Assembly (NCBI GenBank): GCA_003008705.1
Contig: PDUO01000133.1
Location: 10,600-44,781 of the forward strand
From: Pezicula radicicola
Taxonomy: Eukaryota; Ascomycota; Leotiomycetes; Helotiales; Dermateaceae
Reading direction: 5' to 3'
DNA length: 34,182 nucleotides
A program made the translations under genes and the position numbers. This document shows, one piece after another, positions 1 through 9,923 of the stretch. The notes below the pieces were generated by a model. It saw nothing but the letters and a program-made list of their open reading frames with translations, made no database searches and had not been told where the DNA came from. Positions within the stretch are counted from its first letter, which is position 1. Each line of letters begins with the position of its first letter.

Positions 1-616
1 TAATATTTAAATCTAAAAATTTATATTATAATTATTATTCTTTATTTAAAATTTCTACTTTATAATCTTTAAATAATAGATTATTATTAAAATCTATACT
101 TATTTATAAGATAAAGAGATAATATATTTAATTAAGAACTCTTAAAAAAATATTTATTTTTAGATTATATATTTAAATTTAAAAGTTTTTAGAAAATTTT
201 TAAGATTAAGTCTTATTAAGAAAATTATTTAAAGTTATATTATAAAAATTTAATTTTCTTTAAAATAAATTATTAATTTATTTTAGTTATTTTAAAGTAT
301 TACTAGTTATTATTTAAATTTAAATATAGGTCCTCTTATATTATTAAAAAACTATAAAATAACTTTAACTCTTAATAAACTATAATAAAGTCTAAAGATA
401 ACTTTTTTAATTACTTTCTTATTATATCTATTCTTAGTAAATCTTTTTAAAACTAACTTATTTAACTTATTATTATAAATTTTTTTAATTTTATTAAACT
501 TTATTAATATCTCTTCTTTAAGATATTATCTAATCTTTATATATAAGTATATAAGGAGAGTAGTAGTAATATTAATATTATTAAGTATCTAAAATAAAAT
601 AAGTATAAAGAGTATA
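1..616. repeat. AT-rich, RIP-saturated block (left edge)
   Basis: Almost pure A/T sequence. Reading it through, I find no CA, TG or CG dinucleotide in the first 616 bases; the remaining C is followed by T, C or A-free contexts, and G sits in AG, GG, GA or GT. Loss of CpA/TpG with gain of TpA is the known signature of RIP, which acts on repeated DNA, so this is most likely a transposon mutated past recognition. No coding frame survives. The block runs off the left edge. Confidence 0.85.
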
Positions 617-635
617 CAATAGAGACAACTTACCT

Positions 636-690
<55 letters not shown>
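636..690. repeat. (TAG)n microsatellite, about 18 copies
   Basis: An uninterrupted TAG/AGT trinucleotide run lies at the boundary between the RIP-saturated block and ordinary DNA. A degenerate copy follows to about 710. Confidence 0.95.
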
Positions 691-691
<1 letters not shown>

Positions 692-1271
692 ATTAGTAGT
701 TATAGTAGTATTTTATAAAGAAATTCTAAAGCTAAAGATTTTTATTTATAGTTTTTAGTCTATGCGTAAAGTATATGACTTTAATAGAAAGTATATAACT
801 ATATTTGTCTTGTTTAACTTAAAGGTATCTGGTAAGGCGAAGCCTTGCCCCTATATTTCGCTTTTACCAACTAGGAGCGAACGCAACGTAGAGAGGCTCC
901 GGAACGGACTAACCAGCCGCCGACGATTATAGACTCTCTCTCTCTGTTAGTAGATAGATAACTTCGAATTTAAGTCCTTAAGTTCCTTATATTATTATCT
1001 TTAATCTACCTATTATAACTTTGTTCAACACTCCTCCTACCTTATATTTATAGTATACTTTAGGCTGTACCTACTCTACAAACGCTCAAATCAATCTTGA
1101 GAAGAAAATAAAAAAGAACTTACGATTGTCGGGGAAGAGCTTGGCCTGATTGGATTATGCCTTGTCAGCTACTGCCATAGAGCCTATTTGAAAGAGAGAA
1201 AATTATACAGATAGGTCGGAGCTGCCTACTTACATGTACTCCGAACTACTGTTATTATTACTTGATGAAAT
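691..1271. other. Gene-free transition region
   Basis: Base composition returns to normal from about 830. A short inverted repeat, AAGGCGAAGCCTT, lies at about 834-846. The stretch from about 812 (TGTTTAAC) to 1031 (TTCAACA) has ends resembling those of an LTR, but I see no polypurine tract, primer site or partner copy. No gene is seen. Confidence 0.4.
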
Positions 1272-2165
1272 CTAGGTAGAATGCGGAATTTCGTCTGCAT
1301 TATAGGGATAATATTTGTTAAATTCATCGATATAGTAGTCCTCTACGAAGTCATTTAAGTTATGATCACGGTATACAAGTAATGCCAAGGCAAACAGAGT
1401 CACATCTGCCAACATGGTTTAAGAAACTATACTATTTTCCGTCCTGAAAATTAGGAATAGTCGAGAGATCTTCAGACGGCCTTTATATAATACTTCTCGC
1501 CAGATAGCCATGACTTTGGTATCGGTAACGACAACACCGAATCTATAGTTCGCTCGGTATATATAGAATTAGACCTAAGAGAGAACTTGTCGAAATCTAC
1601 GGGTCTCGCGGTCGTCTTTGCCCTTCCATAGTGCGTGGCTCCATTTTTGAGATACTTTGATGTCTCCGACTGCTCGTGGAGCTATACTCTCGAGATCCGT
1701 ATGGAAAAGATGAAATTTCAGGTCCGGAATCGTACTTTCAGCCCTTAGGTCGGCGGAAATAGCCTGGTGGAGGTGGTGGTGGTACTCGGAAAGATCTGAA
1801 TGAGTACTATGTCGTCGTTCGGCAATTGCCTGGAGAGTGATATTGACTTTGCGAAATATAGTCGCGTAGAGGAGGATCTGCAGGTGCGTCTCTGAATAGA
1901 TGTGGAGGTAGGATTTCGGGATAATAGTCGTCTCCGAGCTATACCGAGCCTCTAGAGGACTGTCGAGAAGTTTATTTGTACATTCGACCGCTGTTTCCTT
2001 AAAGTCATCCCAGTCTTCTAGGAACCGGATATCGGTGTAATCCCATAGTCCAGACGCACTTCTCGTCACCTGTTTGCTGGATCCGCTGTTTGGCGAGAGT
2101 TGACAGGAAGGGTGAGGCATAGAGAGATATTGTCGGATAGTGACGGTTGGAAGGGATGAGACCAT
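1272..2165 (-). pseudogene. Decayed fungal protein of unknown function
   Basis: An ATG at 2165 opens a 196-codon frame ending in TAG at 1575-1577. Protein-like sequence continues in the same frame past that stop. After QVLS come TAG-GTC-TAA, then FYIYRANYRFGVVVTDTKV, and further down FALALLVYRDHNLNDFVEDY, ending at a stop near 1272. The part beyond the stops looks like the end of the same protein, so the gene appears broken by several stops; at least one (TAG where CAG is plausible) fits a RIP-type C-to-T change. I recall similar segments (DLKFHLFHTDLE, APRAVGDIKVS) in fungal hypothetical proteins of unknown function, but I cannot name a domain. It lies divergent to the kinase pseudogene at 2937, so the two may once have shared a promoter. 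Confidence 0.5.
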
Positions 2166-2936
2166 GATGAGTTGATGGATGTATGGACGGATGGATGATC
2201 GGACGCTGGGGTTTGGATGTTGAGGTCAGGTAAATGAGGTATGGCAGCGTGATACATATATATATATAAGTCCTGCGAAGCAAGAGTCCAGCAAGCAACA
2301 CAAAGTACTTTTCTCGTCGGTTCATAAAGAAATGTACAGAAAGGATAAATCCAAGAGGCAGGTAAAGAAATCCAAAAAAGAGAGAAAGTAAAAAAGAAAA
2401 TAAGAGCTTCAAATCAAGGCAACGTTCGGACGAGATGAAAGAAAAAGTAATTGATTGTTTGATAGGTAGAGTAGGTATATAGAAAAATAAAGGAAATAAT
2501 AGAAGAATCAATGTAAGAACTAAGAGAGACACCATGTTAAATAGTGATACTTCTTTCCCACCATTTCTGCTCTTGAAGTGTTGCGTGTTGCTGAGACTAA
2601 GTGCCTCTCAACTTACTCATCTGGGTGATCTTCGGGTGATTCGTCGTGATCATACTGGCATCTACGTGTATCTCTAGCATCGGCGGGAATTGATCCGGAG
2701 ACTCTCTCTTATCTTAGCTTCTTTGTTGAAGTTGGCTCTGGCTCTCATCTACTCCCTCTCTATCTTGGACTCCTAATTATGACCGACTTCAACACTAGCA
2801 GCTCCAAATCTTGGGATAGAGAGTCATATACACTATAAAGAAGAAGAAGAAGAAGAAGGGGTGAAGGTCAAGGTCGACAGTGAGGGCGATGGTGATGGAA
2901 ATAAGCAATCGCACCATCATGAAGTATAAATACAAC
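2166..2936. other. Region between two decayed genes, with (AAG)n run
   Basis: It holds a seven-copy AAG run at about 2838-2858 and a TATA-like (AT)n stretch at about 2262-2270. Frames open on the minus strand here are serine- and leucine-rich and look like chance. The 5' end of the downstream kinase relic may start in this stretch, but I cannot place its start. Confidence 0.4.
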
Positions 2937-4017
2937 AACAAGATGTTGATTGGTATCCCGAGTTGAAGGTCGGGCTCGAGGCGGATACTGATGATCTAGC
3001 GTTGATAGACAAATGCAAAGACCAACGACTACTACAACGACGACGGCGACAACCGCCGAGTAGCCCTGCCACCGAGAACCTACTACAACGGAAACGCCTC
3101 AAATATTAAGGTACAAGCTTACTGCGGACTGTATTATCGAACAAAAGGCTTATCAGTTCACATGAATCTCATGAACTTTACGAATTCAAATATACCGAGT
3201 CAGAAATCAACTTTGTAGAGATTATCGGCTCTGGAGACCACGCAATCGTTTTTCGTATTGCGGCTGGAGGGGAGATATTTACTCTCAAGGTGGTAAGTCT
3301 TCTTCGTTGATAGTCGAAATCTAAAGATAGGTGTATCTCCTCCCTTGTCCTAACTGCTTGATTTAGTACAAGTACGATATCGAAGCCTCGTCTGATCCTG
3401 TATATCCGAAAAAAAATCCGTACCATAAGCGTGAAGTAACTATATACTCCTAGCTTGTATACCTGTAAAATTCATTCTTTCCACCCCTACCTAGGTGTTA
3501 TGGATATGTCAAGTTGTCGAAGCCACCCTAGGCAGTCTCGCGAGGAAGAAAACCACGACATTTACTCCATTCTACAATATATCGGCCGGCGGTGTACACT
3601 GATTTTATAATATAAGTGCGGCAAGATATAGAAGAAGATCTTTCACCCAATAGGATGCAGTACGACCAGCGATGGAGGGATTATTTTCGGAACAAATCAT
3701 TTAGATGCGTCCTTCGGGGTTTGGTGCTGGAGGAGGTTGCGGGACGGGCCATGCGCTATAGTGACGAATTGAATCTAAGTCTAGAACAATCTGGTTAGGT
3801 TGGTCTCGAATCCATCCATCAAGCTGGAATTCTCCATGGGGATGTAAAGAATGCCGCCAACGCGCTTATTGTGGGAGTACCGTCACTACCTAAACGAATT
3901 GTCTGGATTGATTTCAGTATGGCTGAGCGGATCTCTGAAATTAGTGAACGCAATTTTTCGAGGCAGGCAGTAGCTGAAATCAGGGAATGGCACCATCACT
4001 TTCGTACACCACGGTAA
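2937..4017 (+). pseudogene. Protein kinase pseudogene
   Basis: The forward translation carries kinase landmarks. A glycine-rich loop GSGDHAIVF, followed by TLKV with the VAIK-type lysine, ends at a GTAAGT donor (3293). Its acceptor is TTTAG (3366), giving a 74-nt intron in the correct phase. Farther on are the catalytic-loop motif HGDVKN (H codon at 3835) and DFS (3910-3918) in the place of DFG. The C-terminal part runs to a TAA at 4015. The frame is broken by a TAA near 3106, a TAG at 3451, further stops around 3470-3615 and a TAG at 3796. Several TAGs could come from CAG by C-to-T change. Plus-strand frames upstream (QQQDVDWYPELKVGLEAD, about 2937 on) look like the N-terminal part. The gene is no longer functional as it stands. 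Confidence 0.7.
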
Positions 4018-4666
4018 ACCTAGGAGTTTAGAAGGATGGAGATACATATACCAAGTGGGATATCAATATCTGTCTACCTACTTTGAAGGAAAGTCGGGAG
4101 GAATTCCAAAGTAGATTGAGGTCGTAAATATACAGGATTAATTTACGCTATTCAATTAAATGTTTAGTCGTGACCAATTTATCGAGCCAAGACTGGATGT
4201 AAGGATTTAAACCCACCTAGGTAGGTCGGGGTAGACGTTTGTGGTTTCGGTCTGTGACTTACTGGAACTATCAAGCTCTTGTTGTCGAAGGCATAGGATC
4301 TAGACGTCCTTTCCCCCTCCTCACTTCTTCTTACAATAGGCGTACGGGACACTATCGCAAAGCTGGTAGACAATGCCGTCGAAGTATAATTTGAGGTGAT
4401 GAAGATTGCTATAACATGGTAGCCCGGAGCGGATAAAGCTCGAGCTGCTTTTACTGCCAATATCCTCAAACAATGTAGAGCACAGAATCTAAGTACAAAG
4501 CTAGAATAAGTGGATAGAGGAAGATATCACGAACTGTTTCTAAATGAAAAAAAGAACTATATGTCTTCATCGAGAATTGTGTATTTATTCTGACCCTGAA
4601 ATCCAAACATTCTATGATTTCTGTTCCTCTCTTGACTAAAAGTCAAAGGCAACATATTCCTGCTTC
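4018..4666. other. Gene-free stretch between kinase relic and cluster
   Basis: Normal base composition. A 96-codon frame on the minus strand (4179-4469) has no recognisable domain and no supporting context. This is the likely left border of the metabolite cluster; the FSH1 gene ends at 4667. Confidence 0.4.
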
Positions 4667-5640
4667 CTACAACCCTGCCATCCTGGAACACCACTGCACA
4701 GATTCGGCTAATGTAGTCGAGCAACTTGTGGTCCTAGGAATTTCATGCCCCAATCGATGATCAAATGTCCTTCTAATTCTCTCGTCGCAAAAGTGCGCCA
4801 GCGTCACACTCGCTGGAAACCTCGGATCTCTAGAACTAAACACATGCACAGTAGGAATCGAGATCTTCATCTTCTTCGGGATCTTGGCAACGTCGATTCC
4901 AAACACCATTGAGCTCTTTGCTCCATTCAAACCCCCGTACGAATATCCATTATCCAGATTGTTAGCAGAAGTGAACCTCGTTCCCCAGCGATGTTTACCC
5001 TCCCGCAAAATAGCCTCGGAAGAAGCTTGGCTGATAAGCGCAATTTTGGAAGATTGGTCCCAGTCGTAAGCTTCTTGAGTCACTTCTATCCCGTGCGAAG
5101 AGAGCACGTCGAGGGGGATGCCGCCACAGATGAAGATTGCAGCTTTAAAGGGCGGTGGGGCGTATGGGTTTTTGGATTTGTGGGCAAGGAGGAAGGAGCT
5201 GGCGAGGGAGCAACCTTGGGAGAAGCCCATGACTGCATCATAGGGACCGTTTTCTAAGAGCATTGTTAGTTGTGTCTGAAAGGGGAGAAGCGAACCTGGA
5301 GACCAAAAATGAAGGGGGTTTCGGATACCATCTATATAGTCAGCAAGCCACTGGTGGCCATCTTTTATGGAATCCAGTGTCATTTGCTCATATAATTTAT
5401 AATATGGGGGGGCATAAAATAGATCGATTCCCGCAGCAGGACCGTCTGGAAATGGCCCATCGATGAAGTCAAAGCTGTGATTGTCTGCGACCAGTTTTCG
5501 AAACGCCTCTGCATATTTGTTAGCTTATCTTACTTGAAAATCATTAAAGATAGCAAATTTATGAAACTCTAGCATGTACCAGTCTGCGACTTGAATATAT
5601 TGGCACTGGTGCCTCTCCCGTGAAGACATAAAAATCGCAT
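4667..5640 (-). CDS. FSH1-family serine hydrolase (CitA/AfoC-like)
   Basis: Three exons give 275 aa: 5640-5580, 5508-5329 and 5253-4667. Exon 1 starts MRFLCLHGRGTSANIF, the typical FSH1 start with its LHG oxyanion segment. Intron 1 (5509-5579) and intron 2 (5254-5328, with an ACTAAC branch site) keep the frame. Removing intron 2 joins YID to ENGPYD, which is what the family shows; leaving it in would add about 25 unconserved residues. The catalytic triad is visible: Ser92 in GFSQG, Asp223 in SSRDPRF and His250 in GHEIP. The family is alpha/beta hydrolases. Relatives sit beside reductive-release non-reducing PKSs, where CitA hydrolyses or edits the ACP-bound chain. The same role here is inference. 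It is the leftmost cluster gene, about 590 bp downstream of the O-methyltransferase and on the same strand. Confidence 0.85.
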
Positions 5641-6231
5641 ATTCTCAGGCAGCCAGGTGATCCAAGGAAATAACTTCAGGACGTCAATATTCTATAAATT
5701 AACGAACGTACTGTGGGAAACAGATGGTAATCAAAGAAATCGAAAGCTCGGAGACCATGGAAGGGTTTGTTTTATCTTTCATCCATGTCCTCCTACTCAC
5801 AGGGGCTGCTAAATATCCGCGTCGGGACCCGAACTGATACAGTGGGTTTTCGTAACCCCCCGTTTCTCCTGCACACCAAATCTTTATCCGTATCATACTC
5901 ATTCCCTTTTTAATATTCATCGATAGCTTTCAGCCTAAGCCCAGGCTAAGCAAGGGCCTAAAGGTAAAGTTTGAACTAGCATCTTGGATAACCAAGAACA
6001 GCAGCTCCGTACTAAAGTTTATGAGCTGGTCTTCCACCGGTATTTGGACTTCGACCTATCTTAAGCTGCCCCATTTTTTTTCATCTTGTAGTTACTTGAA
6101 TAGTACGATGGTCGGGGTTTAAATGGTCGGGGTTTATCAATATAATGCATTATCTTAGAACGTCAAGCTACAGAGAAGCAGCTGCTCCGAATAGATTACA
6201 CGGCCAGACAAGTAGAGAACAATCCAACAAA
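5641..6231. other. Intergenic region with a 14-bp direct repeat
   Basis: This is the promoter side of the FSH1 gene and the 3' side of the O-methyltransferase. It contains ATGGTCGGGGTTTA twice, at 6108-6121 and 6123-6136. No gene is seen. Confidence 0.5.
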
Positions 6232-7041
6232 CTACCTGACCACAGACCACAGCCAGCCGTCGTAACCTTTCTCGCCCACAGTCTGAATCACAACTGCATC
6301 AACGCCGGGCTCTTTGCCGGCATTACTCACCACCTGTCGGCTCGCCACGACATATGGGTCGGTGTCACTGAGGTCCGCAAGCTGGCCGTCACGCACTATG
6401 TTATCGATACAAATGACTGAATTCGGCTTAACCATGCCCTTTGAAAGCTTGAAATAGTTCCAATTGTTGTCCTTATCGGCATCGATGAAGACGAAGCCGA
6501 ATTTTGGACGCTTCCCAGCCTTAACCTCCTCACTCAGGTATGTGAGAACTTCGATTCCGGTACCGTGAATAACCTCGATGCGGTCTGACAATCCCGCAAG
6601 CTCGATATTCTTCCGTGCCACCTCAACATGCTTGCGTCTGTACTCGATTGTCGTCAAGTGCAGCTGCGGATTTTCACTCGCCAGCCAGATGGCTGAGTAG
6701 CCGCCGAGGGTCCCGACCTCGAGCGAGTGTGTTACTCCCGCCGTTCTGCAGTGAAGTGCCAGGAATTTTGCCTGTGCCAACGAGAGATTGTAGTCTGGCA
6801 AGCCTCCTGCATCAGACGCTTTCAGCGTATTCTCAAGTGCCTTAGTATTGGGTCGTGTTGCCGGGTGTAAGTGTTTGAGGGCGTATGCGTCCACGGCGGT
6901 CCATTGGGGGTTGTGATCATAGGCGTTGCTACTCCAACTGGGTCTCGTTGCGAGGGGACTCATGGCACACTTCTGGTAAAAGGGCCTGGCAATAGAGGAG
7001 ACGTGAAGCAGAAGACTACTGCCTAAAATAAATCTCAACAT
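6232..7041 (-). CDS. O-methyltransferase, family 3 (CCoAOMT-like)
   Basis: An SAM-dependent O-methyltransferase of the caffeoyl-CoA/catechol type (PF01596), probably methylating a phenolic hydroxyl of the polyketide. Visible motifs are the SAM-binding EVGTLGGYSAIWLA, acidic IEYRRKHVEVARKNIE, metal-site FIDADKDNNWNYF and DNIVRDGQL. The frame has no introns. The first ATG (7041) gives 269 aa with a hydrophobic start (MLRFILGSSLLLHVS). A second ATG at 6963 gives 243 aa, the usual length for the family, in better context (G at -3). No ATG precedes 7041 downstream of the TATA-like site at about 7175, so I list the longer form, but the shorter one may be the true protein. This is not the family of the fusarubin methyltransferase Fsr2, as I recall it. 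Its position between the FSH1 and MFS genes, all on the minus strand, supports cluster membership. Confidence 0.88.
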   Translation of the reverse strand: MLRFILGSSLLLHVSSIARPFYQKCAMSPLATRPSWSSNAYDHNPQWTAVDAYALKHLHPATRPNTKALENTLKASDAGGLPDYNLSLAQAKFLALHCRTAGVTHSLEVGTLGGYSAIWLASENPQLHLTTIEYRRKHVEVARKNIELAGLSDRIEVIHGTGIEVLTYLSEEVKAGKRPKFGFVFIDADKDNNWNYFKLSKGMVKPNSVICIDNIVRDGQLADLSDTDPYVVASRQVVSNAGKEPGVDAVVIQTVGEKGYDGWLWSVVR

Positions 7042-7172
7042 AGATTGATATCCCGGTCTATGTGTAAGAAATTTAAGAAAATGCTCTATTGTCCAGATGG
7101 TGTAGATGCGCACTTAAATGGTGTCCAAGCTTTACTAGAAACATAAAAAAGTACGAATGGACAACAGCGAAA

Positions 7173-7180
7173 CTTATATA
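7173..7180 (-). promoter_or_regulatory. TATA-like box for the O-methyltransferase
   Basis: TATATAAG on the minus strand, about 130 bp upstream of the first ATG of the methyltransferase. Assigned by position and motif only. Confidence 0.35.
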
Positions 7181-7320
7181 TCCCTTCGACATCATACTTT
7201 GCGGACTTACCGGAATTAATGCTTCGTTTATCCCCGTACCTTATAAAGAGTTTGTCTCTATCCACTAAACCAAAATCCGAATATGCTTGACCGATTATCT
7301 CCTAACATTTCAAAATCGAC

Positions 7321-7783
7321 CTGTTGCACCCTAGTGGCGAAAATAAGAATTTCATAAATAGGGTGCTATATTATGAATATAGACCTATTCATTAGTGGGG
7401 TACCCCGTTTATGAACAGTCAATTCGAGGCATTGTCTTACAAACTGGGCCCGAATAATAACCGGAAAATAAAGTAGAAAATAATACAGAGGGTATAAACA
7501 ACAACAAATTACTTCTATAATAAAAAAAAATATGAAGAAAAACAACTTTATTTATTTAATAGGAGTTGTATTTAAATAATTTGATTAAAATAACAATTTT
7601 ATAGTAATTAATTTTTACCTCTAGAGTATTATTTAGATATAGCCTACTTTATATAAAAAAAGACTTAAAATCTTAAAGATTATATATAAGCACTCTATTT
7701 ATAAAATTACGAAATATTCGAAATATTTATAGTTAGGGGGCTATATTTATGAAATTACGATATTCATAGGTGGGTTGCAACAG
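7321..7783. mobile_element. 463-bp terminal-inverted-repeat element, AT-rich core
   Basis: The left end starts CTGTTGCACCC and the right end, read on the other strand, CTGTTGCAACCC. Both continue after a short divergent stretch with AATTTCATAAATA. The core at about 7490-7720 is strongly A/T-rich, like the RIP blocks, so the copy was probably mutated as part of a repeat family. It has no coding capacity. I could not find a clear target-site duplication (left flank AAATCGAC, right flank ACCACTGT), so the superfamily is open. It lies between the methyltransferase promoter and the MFS gene's 3' end. Confidence 0.7.
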
Positions 7784-8160
7784 ACCACTGTACAACATCG
7801 AGTTGTCCCCTAGCAGCAAAATCAAGGACTGGGTACATGCACTGGTTGAGAAACGGTCCATCATTGCCAAAATATTCGTCTATGGAATCTATTTTTTCGC
7901 TGTATCTACCAATAATCCTGATATATTACAAAGCATTATAACGCTGTGAGTCCACGCGGTCAAACTAGATGTCTCCTCAGCTGAACGGAAACCTTTTCCT
8001 CAGCCGACATACAGTAATAAAATTTGTTAGGAACTTACCTGCCAGTATCTCGAAACGAAGTAGGTTCGAATAAAGGCCTGTTCATTGTGATCTCGAGGCT
8101 TGTCTACGTCTCTGGGACAGGAAAACAACAGTCTAACAGTACCTATATTCTTCAATTATA

Positions 8161-9923
8161 TCACCTCTCGGGGTTCAACTTCTTGTCCATAGCGACTCTC
8201 CACTGCGGTCCCCACTTCTTCAGTGCGTATATGGCTGCGTTACCCGTCACCAATGCGAACAGGCCAACCATGGTGCACATCCATCCTGTGCCGATGGCAT
8301 TGATGAGAGGTTGAACGACAACAGCAGCCCCGGACGAGAAGATGTTCCGCGTGAAGTTGTTGACTGCCACGCCACTCGAGGCCTTCCTGGGCGTGAACTC
8401 GGTCACCATAGTAGTGACAGCGCCGAATACGAGCATACAACCAAGACCAAAGAAGACGTTGGCTATGCTGGGCACAATCCAGTGAAGGTCCTTGTCAACG
8501 GACCAGCCATACCAGATCATAGCTGCTGGGTACATTGTCGCTGCAATCCAAATGTTCTCCTTCATCCGGTCTTCGGGCAGGTATATAAGCTTTCCGTCTT
8601 CGTCGAAGCGGCCCGCCTTGCGTGCCTCACGTTGCATGATGTAGTCAATCCACCGACCACCCAACACCGATGATATCGCATAGCCAATCGTGGGTGGAAT
8701 ATACATCAGTCCTACCTCAACGACAGTGAAGTTGTATGGCGAACTGCCGAAGTCGGATTGAATCGATACGTTTACAACGAAGAGGGAACCAAAGGCGATG
8801 GCCGCTGAGTAAACAGCAATGAGAATAGGTGGGTGGCGAAGTAATGCCAGGACCTTGAGCGGATTGAAGACATGCTTAGCCACGGTCTGGGGCGTGCATG
8901 ACCTGTTGCTTCCCTCTGAGCTGAGTTCGGGGTTAAGGGGTTTGAGATGAGCTAGCGTCTCCGGGAGGCAGAAGAGAATGAAGAAGAACATAACACCGCC
9001 AAATATCGTGAGGAACCACAATGTACTTCGCCAGCCCAGGCCCTGTGTGAGCGCTCCTCCAATAATGGGAGCAACTCCTGGACCACAAAGAGGCCCTAAG
9101 GAGAATATACCCATGGCGCGACCTCGTTCTTTTGGTTCCCATATGTCGGCGACGGTTCCAGCACCAACGGCTTGCACTGAGGCTGCAGCCCCTCCACTGA
9201 GAATCCGGAAAATGATAAGCATGGTGATGTCGACACTAACGGCACTGCAGACTGAGAAAACCACGAAGAGTGAAAAAGACAGCATATAGATAGTCCGTCG
9301 TCCTAATACCTCTGAATAAGCAGACCTGTAGGATAAGTTAATACACATGCAGCAAAGAGCAGGTCTGGCCTGACTTACCACCACAGTGGTGTAAAGGACA
9401 TGGAGAGCATATAAAAGGCCAGCGACAGGTTTGTAACCGTTTCTGAGGTATGCAGGGCGACGGAAACGTCGTGCAGTGCAGCTGCCAGTCTGATCAGTCT
9501 GAGTTCTTGGGCCAAGCAAGGATTTTTCTACTTGAGCTACTTACGATAGAAGATCGAGGAGCCGGTGGACGACGTGATAGCGGCACAAGCGACAATGGAC
9601 GTCATCAACCACTTTGTCCCCCTGCTGTAGTCGCGCGCATTTTTGATCTCGGGAATGATGGTGAGACTCCCAAAGAGTCCTCGACGCTGGGATTTGGGGA
9701 TCACCTCCAGAGTTTGGGGAGATTCTGAAGGTGCGGTCCGAGCCGGGCTCGTGGAAGTAGACTTGGCGAGGACGCCGTTGGACTCAGCGCCCTCCTCTTG
9801 CTTTTCATCTGACTTCCGAGAGCCTGTCAGTCCTTCACTCTGTTGCTCCTCAGAGCTAGTAGTAGAGGTATCCTGCGAAGATTTCAAGGCTCCCTTCTCC
9901 GCATCTGGCGCGTTTTGCGCCAT
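8161..9923 (-). CDS. MFS multidrug-type exporter (DHA1)
   Basis: Three exons (9923-9545, 9481-9379, 9325-8161) give 548 aa. The introns, 63 and 53 nt, have GTAAGT donors; splicing restores the family sequence SSIFYPALHDVSVALHTSETVTNLS and then FTPLWWSAYSEVLGRR, where the last residues are MFS motif A. Upstream of 9923 the frame is open only from a TTG, so the ATG at 9923 (MAQNAPDAEKG) is the start. About 100 soluble Ser/Glu-rich residues precede the membrane part, as in fungal DHA1 drug:proton antiporters. Later motifs include RILSGGAAASVQAVGAGTVAD and GPLCGPGVAPIIGG. The likely role is proton-driven export of the cluster product through the plasma membrane, protecting the cell. It is divergent to the P450, with 918 bp between the starts. 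Confidence 0.92.

Noticed and set aside
812..1031. Possible solo LTR (TGTTTAAC ... TTCAACA)
   Set aside because: The ends look suitable, but I found no target duplication, polypurine tract, primer-binding site or second copy in the window.
2005..2535. 176-codon minus-strand frame rich in Leu, Ser and Phe
   Set aside because: Low-complexity composition, overlap with the decayed gene ending at 2165, and no conserved motif; it is a chance frame.
4179..4469. 96-codon minus-strand frame
   Set aside because: No domain, no promoter context and no similarity that I recognise.
8311..8673. 120-codon plus-strand frame
   Set aside because: Lies wholly inside the MFS gene on the opposite strand; shadow of a real gene.
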